Source of the DNA: Caenorhabditis remanei
Lineage: Eukaryota; Nematoda; Chromadorea; Rhabditida; Rhabditidae
Length of the DNA stretch: 64,000 nt
Direction of reading: 5' to 3'
Assembly (NCBI RefSeq): GCF_010183535.1
Contig: NC_071331.1
Coordinates: forward strand, 13,082,001-13,146,000
Of this stretch, positions 1 to 11,882 are shown in pieces. The notes below the pieces were generated by a model. It saw only the letters and a program-made list of their open reading frames with translations, searched no databases and was not told the origin of the DNA. Positions within the stretch are counted from its first letter, which is position 1; every line of letters begins with the position of its first letter. The position numbers and the translations under genes were made by a program.

Positions 1-531
1 AGAAGGAAGAAAAACAAACATCTATCTCTCTCTTCCTCGTTACTGAAACAAGAGCAGCTATTCCCTACTCCTCCCACTTCTTCTTCTTTTTCTGAAAAGA
101 ACTAAATACATGAAAAGTTTTCAGTTTGTAGGTTGATTTAAGATGTGAGAAAGAGAAATGAGTCAACGCCAGAGAGATTTATGATTTAACGCTTGTTTCG
201 GATAGAAGTCAGATGGAGATCGTCGAGCCGGAATGCTCTTGCATCTGATTAGGTAAAGTAGATGATGATTATTTATTCTGAGGTTCTACTTTCGAAACGA
301 AAAGATCAAAAATCTTATAAACAAAAACAACTGGAAACAATAGAAGCAGCACCTTGTGGTCTCCTTCTGAATTAAGATGTTTCAGGAGAACATCAAGAAA
401 ACACAAATGTTATGGTACGAAATCAATTTATTTTATTACGATACGAGATGGAAAACAAAACTTTATCGAATTGTGCACGTTTTGAGAGGAGATCTTTGAT
501 TTGATAAAATGAAACAGTTTCGAGATGAAAT
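1..531. other. Window edge and 3' flank of first chemoreceptor gene
   Basis: No intact gene is visible. The reverse strand at about 195-245 reads a short stretch (PNQMQEHSGSTISI then stop) that resembles the last exon of the neighbouring receptor genes (the gene ending at 3028 has TNQM at the same place). It may be the tail of a further receptor gene, intact or dead, that runs off or has decayed. The purine-rich start (1-110) is low complexity. Confidence 0.35.
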
Positions 532-2026
532 TCATATAATGACGACTCTCTTATTCGCTTTCCTGGATCCATCCTTCCGACTGGAAACTGAATTTTGTTG
601 TTTTGTGGAATGAGAGGCGATTCCGGAGACTTGGACTGGAGACTGTTCACTCTGAAATTTCCGCATTTATATTGAAGTGATATACAAATAAATATCACCA
701 CTTTGTACTTGTGACACGTTACACATCGAAACACTTGACGAGCTAGTTCTCTATTCAAAATTAGAATACAGTACGGGTTGATGTATGAGAGAAGACCGTT
801 AGCAACTGGATACAAAGCACGCATGTAGAATATTTGTCCTGTCTGAAAATAAGATATAATGTCTTGATTACTCTAGATTCGCCCACATTCGAAAATTGCG
901 AAAAATAGTTCTGAAAGGCGTAATAGGCAAGAATAGCGAAGAATGCGAGAAGCAATACGAATACTTGGAATGCAAGATGAACTTCTCGACGGAGAGATCT
1001 GAAGAATCGGTTTTTGAGAAAGATCCTTTTTCAAAAGGTTGAAAATTACTTTGACAGGCCAGCTGTATGTTTCCTAATATAATAGAAGAGTGCTCCGTAT
1101 GCCAATGAACAGAAGACACAAGTCAATCCTACCACGATGAGAGCCATTAATGTGTTTCTCTGAAATTTAAAGCATCATTTAGGTTGTTGTGAAACTCTTT
1201 ATTGTACTTTGATTACTGATTGCTCTGCTATAATTGCCATTGTCTCTAACTTGTCGTATTGGAAGTTTGTATCCGTCAGAACAACAATGCTTATGAGTGT
1301 TGGAACTATCCAGTAGACCAAAATTATTTGCAGTTTTGATGCTTGTTGAACTTTCTGAACGTCATTTTCTGTTATTGAGCCATATTTTCGATCCACACTT
1401 ACTTGAGTCACATAACTATTTGGACACGTAATTACGAGATATCGTTGGAGAGAAAGAAAGACAATTCCCGTGCATCTGATGTAGAGAAAATAATAAATAT
1501 GATTATAGCTGGCTGTAATTGAAAACATTTTGAACAGGAAGCAATTAAAATAATGACGCACAAGCTGCAAGATAATAGCTTTGGTAATAGAAGTAGAACT
1601 CTCGAATTCCTGGAACCGTGCGAACGGAATTTGTGAAGAAGAATAGGAACATGGTTAGCAGGTCGGCGATACACTGAAACAAATTTCAGGTTTCTTATTA
1701 ATTGGTGACGTGTTTGTCACAGTATTCTAGATGTTTCTAGTTTGTGCACTGATGAGCTATCAGTGTTTGCATCAATGCTGTTTACAAGAGACCTTTGTCT
1801 TCTGATTTCTTGAAATAGAAACCGGAATGAAAGAAAAAGTAAAGTTACGTCAACTTACATGTTGTAACAAGATAGAGTAAAAAGTTGTATTGTAGGCTTT
1901 CGAAACACATCGGAGACGAAGAAGACAAATGAAAACGAGGAAATACAGAGGAAAAGAGATGATGGACATTCCGTAAAATGCTTTGATAGGCCATTTTGGA
2001 GGTACCAGTTCCGAGGTGTCGTTCAT
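532..2026 (-). CDS. Seven-transmembrane chemoreceptor, probable Srv class (gene 1 of cluster)
   Basis: The gene encodes a nematode serpentine chemoreceptor, expected in sensory-neuron membranes. Exons read on the minus strand give an N-terminus MNDTSELVPPKW, a first membrane segment ending LLRLRC, an IADLL segment, the LYIRCTGIVFLSLQ segment (TM3), QRYLVIT, a YWIVPTLISIVVL segment, RNTLMALIVV, a long hydrophobic exon after SLRREVHLAF, and the TM7 block YPVANGLLSYINPYCILILN. The last exon shares the VSGIASHSTKQQN tail with the paralogues. All junctions I followed keep frame, so the gene looks intact. The start ATG follows a CAG directly, so it is either an SL acceptor or an upstream exon is missed. 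Membership of the Srg superfamily is firm; Srv rather than another class is from motif memory. Confidence 0.75.
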
Positions 2027-2579
2027 CTGAAAATGAGTTGTTCAGGAAGTTTGCAAGAGGAGAATTAAGATATACGATTGAATATGAAGGTTTTTCAACT
2101 CTTGTAAAAACGGATTCCAAAAATAACAAAGCTACGACTCTCATAAGATTCCGATTCTAGAAAAAGACAGGGCTTAAACCGACAATTTGGAAACGTTGAA
2201 CGTTTTTGGAAGGTTTTGTTCCAAAGGTTATTAAGCGACACAATTCAATTATAAAAGAACAACCTTTGTCCCAAAGGAGCTATCAACAACAACAAAAACT
2301 AGTTCTGAACCAAGCACCTGGTCTCCTGGAACATCTGAATGAAAGTCAGAATTAGCATAAACGATCAGAAAGTATTCACATGATCAGAATGTATTCTTGG
2401 TAGTTTCTCACATCAAAAACTAATGGAAAAAAGACTAAAACATATTCTAAAAGTATCTTTTTTCTTCTAGCAGATTGTGGTTTGACCACCGACATCGTGT
2501 GAACCTGTGTTGATACTGAAACTACATTGACTTCTAGATGAATACTTGAGTCATAACTTCTTCACTTTTTGAAACAGAT
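2027..2579. other. Spacer upstream of chemoreceptor gene 1
   Basis: AT-rich spacer that should hold the promoter of the receptor gene starting at 2026. I see no coding exon and no clear repeat. Confidence 0.4.
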
Positions 2580-2815
2580 GTCTCTGTTCACTGAGTGGAA
2601 GATACTCGGTCACAAAAAATAAACATAACTTGTTGTAGCAAAAGGTGGAGGCGAATGCTCGACGATGCAGAATGCGTGCATCTGATTAGATTAATTCCAT
2701 CAAAGAGTATGTATATTCCTCTCATTACGTATTCTTGGCGTGCAAGAGAGAAACAAGAATAGAGGTGCCATTTAGAAGAGTAATGACTAGACACTTCTTG
2801 GTACACAAAAATAAG
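2580..2815 (-). pseudogene. Relic of a chemoreceptor 3' end
   Basis: On the minus strand this stretch carries a YVMRGIY motif like the conserved MRGIYPMANG of the neighbouring receptors. It runs within a few codons into a sequence homologous to the last exon of the gene ending at 3028 (shared DNA word CTAATCAGATG, at about 2680-2690). The TM7 exon body and the intron between are missing. I read this as a deletion-bearing dead copy. No upstream receptor exons with full motifs were found between 2816 and 3027. Confidence 0.35.
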
Positions 2816-3027
2816 GAAGTTGGGATGGAAAGAGAGGGTGGAAAAGTATAAACTTCAGTAGGAAGGAAGACAGAAAAATATAAAAAATTTGTATAATTAA
2901 AAAGACGAAGATCGTGTAGAATGTAAGAATTTATTAGGTTCAAAAAGAACTCAAATTGCGAGATTAAAAAACAACTTGATGCCAAAAACCAATTTTTCAA
3001 AGATTGACAAGCTGAACTCATTGAAAA

Positions 3028-4464
3028 CTAATTGAAAAGTGATCTACGGAATCCGTCGACTGCGTTCCCCATCTGATTAGTTTGAGGTTTGTTCGAGTTG
3101 GTGACTATTCCGGACATTTGCATTTCGCTCTGAAATTTATATTTACTTTTTTACGTTGACTAAACAATGAGTTCTCACTCACCATGTTCCAACCAAAGCA
3201 AGAAATTGATTTGATAATTTGTCTTGTCAAATCTTTATTCAAAACGAGAATACAGAATGGATTGATATAGGAGAGAAATCCGTTTGCCATCGGATAGAGA
3301 CCTCGCATGTAGAATATTGGACCGTTCTGAAAAAAGAAAGACACATGAAACACTAATTGAAATTTGAAATACTCACATTTTGGAACTGCGAAAAGTAATT
3401 GAGAAATGCATAAAACACAAGAATAGCAAAGAATGCAACTAACAGAACTAGTACTTGAATTGCTAGATGAAGTTCTCGACGGAGAGTTCTGAAATATCAA
3501 GTTAAGTTGGCGAAAAGAACAATAGCTTACTTTGAAAGTTTTGATGAATTCTTCCGTACAAATATAAACAAAGCTCCATATGCCAATGAACTTATAATAC
3601 AAGTAATACTGACAACAATGAGAGCCATCAGTGTATTCCGCTGAAAATTTGGTAGTTGTTTTAACTTTCTCATGGTTGATCACCTGAATAACAGATTTAT
3701 CCGCAACAATCGCCATATTTTCAAGTCCATCGAAATGAAAGTTAGTGTCCTTGAGAACCACGATACTAAGAAGTGTTGGAGTGATCCAGTAAAGAAGAAT
3801 AATATTTCGATTCGCAGCGTTTTGAACTCTCTGAAACATCCTAGTTCTATCTTTTCCAGAAATTGAAAATTTACCAGTGTGAAGAGTGAATGAGGAGAAG
3901 TGATCACTACAAACCGTTGCAGAGACAAGAAAATAATTCCCGTACATCTAATGTAAAGTGTGTAGTAGATAATGTTGTAAGTGGCTGAAACCTATCTTGT
4001 GTTTATTCCATTAAAATATAGTTACCAGCCGCAATATAGTATCCTTGAAAATCAAAGTAGAACTGTCGGACCTGAGGAATGGCTCGAGCTGGCGAGAGTG
4101 CAATGTATCCAAGCATTGAGATGAGATCAGCAATGCACTGTAATGGAAACAAATCTAGTTTGGAACTGGAAACCGATGTTATAAGTTCTCTATGATGTTG
4201 CTTTCTCACGAGAATTTGTTTGGAGACTGGTCAGAAACTAACTTTTGATTTCTTGGTTTTTCTTGAAACTAATGACTGATGATTCAATTGATTCCCACTT
4301 ACATGTTGCAATAAAAGTGAATAAAATGTAGAATTGAACACTTTCAGTGAGCAACGAAGACGTAGAAGACAAATCAAAATGACAATGTACAGCGGAAGAG
4401 TAATAATGGACATTCCGTAATAAACATAGAATCCCCATGTTGGAGGTTCCAAAGTAGCAGCCAT
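3028..4464 (-). CDS. Seven-transmembrane chemoreceptor, probable Srv class (gene 2 of cluster)
   Basis: Second intact receptor of the tandem array. Minus-strand exons give MAATLEPPTWGFYVYYGMS at the N-terminus, CIADLISMLGYIAL (TM2), TYNIIYYTLYIRCTGIIF (TM3), QRFVVIT, a YWITPTLLSIVVL segment, RNTLMALIVVSITC (TM5), TLRRELHLAIQVLVLL (TM6), and the TM7 block YPMANGFLSYINPFCIL, followed by a short tail SEMQMSGIVTNSNK ending at 3028. Introns are 40-70 bp with conserved positions relative to genes 1, 3 and 4. The nearest upstream acceptor lies 20 bases before the ATG rather than abutting it, unlike the other three copies. The gene lies next to the 778-bp palindrome, which occupies its upstream DNA. 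Confidence 0.75.
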
Positions 4465-4560
4465 TTGAATTGGAACGTCTAGCTGGAAACAGAAAAATCC
4501 TTGATTGAAAAAGAAAAACGTCAACAGCCAAAAATTAAAAAAAATTAAAAGCAGAACTTC

Positions 4561-5338
4561 CAGATAATTTCCGGTTTTTATATTTTTCCCAACAGCGCAG
4601 AATATTAAAGTAGAACTGAAGTCATATTTGTTATTTTATATTATGATACTTCAGACAATTTTAAGAAACTTTCCTCATTTGAGTATATAAGACAGGACAC
4701 ATTTGAAAAATTTTACTGAAAAATTAGCTACTCTCGTGAAATCAGCCCAAAAGTTTGAAATGTTATCCAAATAGCTCGAAGTTCAAAAAAAAACTTGTTT
4801 GTTAAAATAACAGAAAAAAAAGAAAATCACTGAAAAGACCAAGAGTCAATTCTGTGAAAAATAACAAAAAAGAGAATGCGTTGTTTCTCCTATTCAATGA
4901 ATGTTCTCGTTTCACAGGTTTACCTCATGAGGAAAATCTATGAAAACTTTTTTCTGTTTCACGTTTTTCAGAACGTCTTTTCACAGAATTGACTCTTGAG
5001 TCTTTTCTGGGATTTTCTTTTTTTTTCTGTTATGCTAATAAACAAGTTTGTTCTCTTGAAATGTCTTGAAAAACTGTTGAAATCAGGCAAGAGCTTCCGA
5101 TAAATCTTCAAGTCTTTTGGATTTGCCTTTTCTGAGAATATTGCTCAGAATTTCAAAAATATTTTACTTCATTGCATAAGAAAATAAAATTATCAAATGT
5201 GGCCTGTCTTGTATACTCAAATGAGGAAAGTTTCATTGAATTGTATGTAGTATCAAATTCTGAAATAAAAATTGTGAGTTCAGTTCTACTTTAATTTCCT
5301 GCGCTGTTGGGAAAAATATAAAAACCGGAAATTATCTG
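4561..5338. repeat. 778-bp imperfect palindrome (foldback element)
   Basis: The sequence from 4561 (CAGATAATTTCCGG) to about 4700 reappears reverse-complemented at about 5205-5338 with few differences, including the words TTTCCCAACAGCGCAG and CTTTCCTCATTTGAGTATA. Inner blocks around 4790-4870 and 4965-5055 also pair, e.g. GAGTCAATTCTGTGAAAA. The whole unit can fold into one long hairpin with its centre near 4925-4950. I found no open reading frame of note and no convincing target-site duplication. It is best described as a foldback or MITE-like non-autonomous element lying between two receptor genes. Confidence 0.85.
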
Positions 5339-5605
5339 CAAAAAATTTTGCAAGTGGGGCACAAAAGTGTATGCACTTCTTCAGCTTGTCCGAAAAGAGA
5401 ATTAAAGAACAGAACTCGTGAGAAAACTGAAAAAATGAGTATACCTGAATCATGAATTATTTTGGGCGTGAAAGAAACAAAATAGTGAGATGACGAAAAA
5501 GGAAGCATTCGCAAAAACAGAGTCAAGTATGAAAATTTTAACTTTTTGGAAAGTTTGAAGATGTATGTTAATTGAAACGAAAATGGTTTATTTAAAAAAT
5601 AACAT

Positions 5606-7168
5606 CTAAGCAAAAGCTACTCTTCTAGTAGATTCAGTTCCAGCTGTTGCCCCATTCTGAACAGAAATCAAGTTCTGCTGCTTGGTGGAATTTGAACGAA
5701 TTCCAGATACTTGAGCTTCACTCTGAATATAACACATTAAGATACACATCTCACTTCTTCTAAACGTACCACTTTGTATCCTTCACAGCTCACTGACTTT
5801 ATCACTTGACCAGTTAAATCTCGATTCAACAGTAGAATACAGTATGGATTACTGTACGAAAGAAATCCACTGATCATAGGATATATTCCACGTAGATAAT
5901 ACATTTGAGTCGTCTGAACAAGAAGACAAAAGTTAGTTTCTTTCGAAATGTTGATTTTCTCACCATTTGCATTTGAGAAAAGTAATTGAGACTTGCGAAA
6001 AACGCCAACACAGTGAAGAAGGCGAGAAGTAGGACCAGTACTTGAAATGCCAAGTGGAGTTCTCTTCGGAGAGATCTGAATTTAGAAAATGGATGGTTGA
6101 ATGTATCAAATTTAGTATCTCACTTTGACAGTCTAACTGTATTTTTCCTAACAAATGAGAACAATGCTCCATATGCCACAGAACTGACAATGCAAGTGAT
6201 GCTGACAACGATTAGAGCCATCAATGTGTTTCTCTGAAATAGTAATGTGTCAACAGCTTTACGAAATCTTTTTTTTAAATAGTTTTTATTCAAAGATTTA
6301 AGATTGACCTGAGTAATAGCTCTATCCACAATTAGAGTCATCTCGGTTACATTATTGAAATAAAAACTAGTGTCCGTCAGTACGACTATACTCAAAAGTA
6401 TTGGAGTTATCCAGTAAACAACAATTATTTTCCAGTTTGAAGCTGTTTGAACTTTCTGAAAACAAATATTAACGAAGATTAGTCTTTGAACGACTGACAA
6501 GAGTAATTTGTGAATGAGGCGAAGTGATAACTAAGTATCTTTGAAGAGATAAGAAGACAATCCCGGTACATCGGATGTATAGACTGACGTAGATTATGTT
6601 GTAAGTAGCTGGAATTTTTTATTTATAAAGGAGTTAAACTATTCATCGGTTACCAGCAGCAATGTAATATTCTTGATTTTCAAAGTAGAATTGGCGAATC
6701 ACTGGTATTTCTCTTGCAGGAGTCAGAGCAATATATCCTATCATTGATGCCAGGTCAGCGATGCACTAGAAAATAATGATCCCGTGATAGTTCTTTGTAT
6801 GGAAATGGGTTTTGAGGTTTTCAGTAGTTTAGATAGAAATTATATTTTACATCAATGACTTCTAGATCTTGCTCCGTGTTTTGAGCTCCATATGTCCACT
6901 ATTAAAGTCGGAAAAAAATCCGGTTTCACAAACAAAACTTCCATTATATAAGGTTTCTAGAAGTGGTGTTTCGCAAATTGACTCACTCGAGAATGAATAA
7001 ACTTACGTGCTGTTGCAATAACGAGTAAAACGTCGTTTTGTAAGTTTTTGACACATATCGAAGTCTCAAAAGACAAATCAAAATCACAGAATACAACGGA
7101 ATTGTGACGATTGACATTCCATAATACACCTTGAAACCCCACGTTGGAGGTTCAAATGTTGAGTTCAT
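5606..7168 (-). CDS. Seven-transmembrane chemoreceptor, probable Srv class (gene 3 of cluster)
   Basis: Third intact receptor. Exons read MNSTFEPPTWGFKVYYGMS, CIADLASMIGYIALTPARE, a TM3 exon with LYIRCTGIVFLSLQ and QRYLVIT, the segment YWITPILLSIVVL, RNTLMALIVVSITCIVSS, SLRRELHLAFQVLVLLLAF, and a TM7 block whose motif is altered to YPMISGFLSYSNPYCIL. The last exon ends STRRVAFA. The ATG at 7168 immediately follows a TTCCAG, as in genes 1 and 4. Intron positions match the other copies. Closest in sequence to gene 2 at the N-terminus (EPPTWGF), suggesting a local duplication. Confidence 0.75.
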
Positions 7169-7595
7169 CTGGAACAAAAAGTTAACTAACTGGACAATAG
7201 TTTATTTTGAAAGCAGAAACTCCAAAAAATGAATTTTTGCAAGGCTTTCAGTCTTTTTTTGAAAGAGTACTATGAGAATTCTAGACATCGTGTGACATCT
7301 TACTTCGATGAAAAAATGGTTTGACTCATTAGTCTAGATTTGAAACTAACCTAAATTTGAATACGTCAGATGGGAGATTCAGAAGACATAAACATGGAGA
7401 TGTTTTGCATGTGGGAGTGCTGAACTATTAGTGAAATCAGTGAATCGGAATAAGTAAGGCACATGAAATCAGATGAGGTGAGAGACAGAAAGAGGTTCGA
7501 AAGCAGTTTTCATAGATCTGATAAAAGAAACAAAAAAGTTACTAAAAATGAAGTGGTTTCTTGAGGCTTTATTGACTAAAACAAATTGTCATTTA
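7169..7595. other. Spacer between chemoreceptor genes 3 and 4
   Basis: AT-rich spacer that should contain the promoter of gene 3 and the 3' end of gene 4. No coding exon or repeat seen. Confidence 0.4.
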
Positions 7596-8969
7596 TCAAA
7601 AAGTAACTTGATTGAGTCCTTTCCTTTGTTCTTTTGTTGAATTTAAGGCAATTCCCGATACTTGAGCATCACTCTGAAAATTAAATTCAAAATCAGTTTA
7701 AATCTTTCATCGGGAAAATAACTTACCATTTTCAATTTCTTACAAGACACTGATCGTATCACTTGCTTTGTCAGATCCTTATTCAAAAACAAAATGCAGA
7801 ATGGATTGATATACGAGAGAAATCCATTAGCCATTGGGTAGATTCCACGCATGTAATAAATGGGTCCCGTCTGGAATGCTGATTTTGTGGTTACGGTTGA
7901 AACAAGGGAAACTATTACATTATGAGTCTGAGAGAAATAATTTTGAAAAGAGTAATAGACCAGAATTCCAAAAAATGCCAAGAGTAGAATGAAAACTTGA
8001 AGTGCCAGAGAAACTTCTCGACGGAGGGATCTGGACATTAGATATGGAATTGGAAAATCAGAAGATGCTCACTTTGAAATTCGAAAAGAGTGTTTGCGTA
8101 TGAATACGAATAAAGCTCCATAAGCAACAGAGCTGAGAACACATGTCGTGCTGACAACAACAAGGGCCATCAATGTGTTTCTCTGGAAGTTTTTCTCTTT
8201 TGATTTGACATTAGATCCGTATCAAAATGAACATCGAGATGCCAATAGTTTTCCAAATATCAGAAACCCATCACCTCAAACCAACCTGAATAACCTCCTG
8301 CTCTGCCACAACTGCCATCGTTTCCAAACTGTCATATTTGAAATTTGTATCCTTCAACACTACCAAACTGATTATTGTTGGAAGACCCCAATAGAGACCA
8401 AGGATATACATTTTCGGTGCAGCTTGAATTCTCTAAAACAAAGTATTTTCTATTTTAAAAAAAACTATCATTTTTAACAGTACATCAGTGAAATGAGAAT
8501 TTGGATGAGTAATGACCAAATATCTTTGAAAAGAGAGCAGAATTATTCCAGTACATCGGATGTAAAGTGTGTAATAGATGTGATTGTATGCAGCTGTAAA
8601 AGTTTTTTTCAGAACAGATCTATTTGCTGGTCTTACCTGCTGCAATATAATAGTCTTGATACTCATAGTAAAATTGTCGAACAAAAGAGATAGACCTTGC
8701 AACTATTATTAAAAAATAGAAAGTCATTGCGAATAAATCTGCGATGCACTGGAATGAAAGATGATGTTTTGAAGTTCATAGCTCCCAATTAAACTTACAT
8801 GTTGCAACAAGATAGTGTAGAAAGTTGTGTTATAGGTTTTTGAAATCTGACGTAATCTCAAGAGGCAGATGAATACGAAAAAGTACAGAGGGAGGGTAAC
8901 AATTGAGGTGATATAAAACACTGTAGCAGGCCATGTAGGTGGTATGAAAGAAGTTGAAGAGGTGCTCAT
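7596..8969 (-). CDS. Seven-transmembrane chemoreceptor, probable Srv class (gene 4 of cluster)
   Basis: Fourth intact receptor and the most upstream of the array. Exons give MSTSSTSFIPPTWPATVFYI, CIADLFAMTFYFLII, TM3 with LYIRCTGIILLSFQ and QRYLVIT, then LYWGLPTIISLVVL, RNTLMALVVVSTTCVLSS, SLRREVSLALQVFILLLAF, and the TM7 block YPMANGFLSYINPFCIL. The final exon is shorter than in the paralogues and ends KGLNQVTF. The N-terminal exon is the most divergent of the four. Start chosen because the ATG follows directly on a CCAG acceptor as in genes 1 and 3. Confidence 0.75.
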
Positions 8970-9796
8970 CTGGAACGGAAGAATATTTGAAAAATGAAGG
9001 AATCAAAAATCAAGAAATAAAGAAATAGAAACTGGTGAGAGAGTAATTTTGGAACTCAAGAAAATAGAAAAGGTTACTAAATGATGGTTGAGAAAAATGA
9101 AATCATTTCGACTCCAAGATTCACCCATAAATAAATATCTTATAAGCTCTTAACTTCATCTTCCAATTATCTGTCTTCGAGTTGCTGAAACAGGAAGAAG
9201 TTCAAAATCTATGAAAGAAACTACGGTTCATAAAAAAGTGTCTAGCAATCAAAACAATGATCCATTTTGCGTGCTGGAAAGAGTAAGTGGTGGGTGCAGA
9301 AAACATGGAAAGATGACTGACGTGCAGAAAAGAATCATGAGGTAAGTGAAGGTAGCAATTAGAGGTTCACTGTCAACAATGAAATCATTGAATTCAAACT
9401 AAAAATTTTGAATATCTCGTAGAATATGATGCCGGGGCAACTCGGAACTTCATAAACAAATGTATTGAGAGACCGAAGAGATCCTGATGGATTTTTCTTT
9501 TAAACCTTGAATTCTATGATCTGAGAATTATACGAGAGCACACCCCAAAGCTTTCTCACTAGTTGATCATCCGCTTATGACATGTTGTAAACAGTAATTT
9601 ATAAAGATGAAAACACCTCCGTAACTTGAAAACTTTGGATTATACAAAGCAATCATCAAAAATCTTTAGCCGATCAAGCCGACTATGTCATTTATATTAT
9701 GTGTAGGTGAACAAGGAAAACAATGTTGGGACGAACCAAGAAATAAGCGTATCAAAACATTTATTCAGAACAAAAAACTATTTTCATTAAAATTTG
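8970..9796. other. Intergenic region upstream of the receptor array
   Basis: No gene supported. Presumably contains the promoter of the receptor starting at 8969. On the minus strand an AATAAA at about 9760 is well placed as the poly(A) signal of the small gene ending at 9797. Confidence 0.4.
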
Positions 9797-10207
9797 TTAC
9801 TTTTTGTGTTTCATGCTGTTGATTTTTAATTTTGTATTTATGTTTCGTAGTTCTTCATAGAAACTTGGATTGATTCCGAGATACTGCATTGTGTTAATTG
9901 AAAGCTCAAAGGCTCTAATCTTCAAAATCTTCTGATTACTCAAATGGCAATTTCTGAATAATTACGAAGAAAATATTCAATAAAATCTGTATTTAATTCG
10001 GAGATTACAACGATCAACGTAACACAACATTAAAAAGAATAACCTTAACCTAGCGTTTAGATTATAACCTACTGTTGAGATTGTACGTTTTTTACCCTTT
10101 GTGCCTTTATGTATTTCTCGGCCCAATGTTGTATTTTTATGAATTATTCCCTTCAAAATCTCTATAGTTTTAACAATTATCATTTGAACCGCAATTTCAG
10201 CCAACAT
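9797..10207 (-). CDS. Small two-exon protein of unknown function, 104 aa
   Basis: Exon 1 (10207-10050) begins MLAEIAVQMIIVKTIEILKG and contains a basic stretch (KGTKGKKR). Exon 2 (9953-9797) reads NCHLSNQKILKIRAFELS onward and ends SMKHKK. The junction AG/GTTAAG to TTATTCAG/A restores the frame: 158 + 157 bp = 105 codons including the stop. A canonical AATAAA lies about 35 bp after the stop. The gene diverges from the pseudouridine synthase gene starting at 10427, so the 219-bp gap may be a shared promoter. I do not recognise the family; the product is small, basic and probably helical. The two-exon structure is inferred from frame and splice signals only. Confidence 0.5.
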
Positions 10208-10426
10208 CTCAACTTAAAAGATGCACAGTGAGCTGTGTACACGAGAAGCTTGTACATTTAAACCTCCCTCTTCGTTGGAAAAAAAAACACAACGCTAAAT
10301 GTGGAAACGCAGACAAATGGAAGAGTTTGTGAACTCGGCCGTGTAGTCCTCGTGGGAAAGAGGGTGTTTCTAAATAATTCGAATTGCACTTCAAATACTC
10401 CGTTTTAAACCGCGTTTTCTTCAAAC

Positions 10427-11882
10427 ATGAGAGAGATCCGACGATATTTGTTTTGGATCGGTTACGATGGGTCGAAGTTTCCAGAAATGGCAAAAGGCGG
10501 AACAGGATTCGGAGTTATGGACCTTCTAAATCAGGTTAACTCATATTAATTGTAATGAAACGCGTTGTTCAAAAAGGAATCAGTTGATTTTCAGACAGTT
10601 TCCACCTCATTATTCGGATTTCGAAACGAAAGAAAACCAGAGCAACAGGAATGTCTGAAACTCTCGCCGAGTAGTCGAACTGACGCAAAAGTTCATGCGA
10701 TTCGAAACTCTGTAATTTGTCAGGTAATTACGAAAAGGTGTCACAACAGAAAATAATTTCTTCAAATTCTTCTTTTTGTTCAGATTCCCTTGGAATATTC
10801 CGAATTAGATAAAACTCCTGAAATCAAAGCAGACTACATGAAAAAGTGGAAATCGACGATTGATGCTGCCAATCCAGGTTCCTTGGTTATTCGAGACGTT
10901 CATTCTGTTTCAGCAGGATTTTGCATTAGAAGAAGTGTATCATATAGGTGAGTCACTTTCAGTCTCAAACGACATCTAAGAATCTACAAACCGAGCATCT
11001 TCCGCTTCTCCGTTTTCTGGGGGTGCAAATTCCTTTCTCTGTGTTTCTTCTTCTCACATTCTGGCTAGAATCGCCCATGACAACAGGAGATCTGCTCACT
11101 TTCATGTGTCTCACGATTCAAAAAGTGCTCTTTCTTTTTTTCATGAATCTTTACAACGTTCTGCAAACCTATAAATCTCGTATCAAACTATTGCGATATT
11201 TTAATTATTATTACTTTCAGGAAATATACATATCGACTCGCTGTATGTCGTTCTTGGGAACTGTGGGAGTCTATTCGCCAAGAGCCATCGATTGCTTGCT
11301 TCTCCGAAAGAGACTATGCATGGAGATTACCTCCTGGCTTCTCACCGGAACGGCTTCTAACTGCTGGTAGACGTTTTGAGGGTAATTCTTTCCAATATTC
11401 TAATCGAGAAATTCAAAACAAGTTTTTTTAGGTGAACAAGTTATGGGATCATTTTTCAAGCATACTAATCGTGAGAAACGGTTCGAACCAATTACCCCTT
11501 CTGCTCTCAAATACATTTTGCACGTTGGGTTATCAAATGGAGAAGCTTATTCGATAAATAATGATATTTATGACTATTACAATGTGACAATTGTAGCCAA
11601 ATCGTTTGTTCGAGAGCAGGTTTGTCGTTTTATACTGTTTATTCTTGAACACTGTCGCTTCAGATTCGAAGAATGATGTCTTGTCTGGTTAACTATTCAT
11701 ACGATCGGATACCTCTGGCGACAGTGGATTGGCTACTCAACAATCCGATCAGTTCTAATTTTTTCGATATGGGCATTCCAATAGCTCCTCCTCAAGGTCT
11801 TTTTCTAACTGATGTAGTCTACGATCCTAACATGTTTACAAAGCCTGTGCCATATTATTTGCACTCGTGGGATTACGAATAG
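10427..11882 (+). CDS. tRNA pseudouridine synthase, TruA/PUSL1-like
   Basis: Converts uridine to pseudouridine in tRNA. Six exons (10427-10534, 10595-10723, 10784-10947, 11221-11381, 11432-11619, 11664-11882) total 969 bp, 322 aa. The N-terminal RRYLFWIGYDGSKF is the usual TruA opening, and SSRTDAKVHAIRNS carries the catalytic Asp in the RTDAxVHA motif. Later come a YRLAVCRSWELWES stretch and FVREQIRRMM, which matches the conserved FLxxQVRxM element near the C-terminus. Length and the relatively divergent sequence suit the PUSL1-like subgroup (often mitochondrial in animals), but I see no clear targeting peptide. Divergently arranged with the small gene at 9797-10207. The assignment to the TruA family is firm; the exact target uridine is not known. 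Confidence 0.88.
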
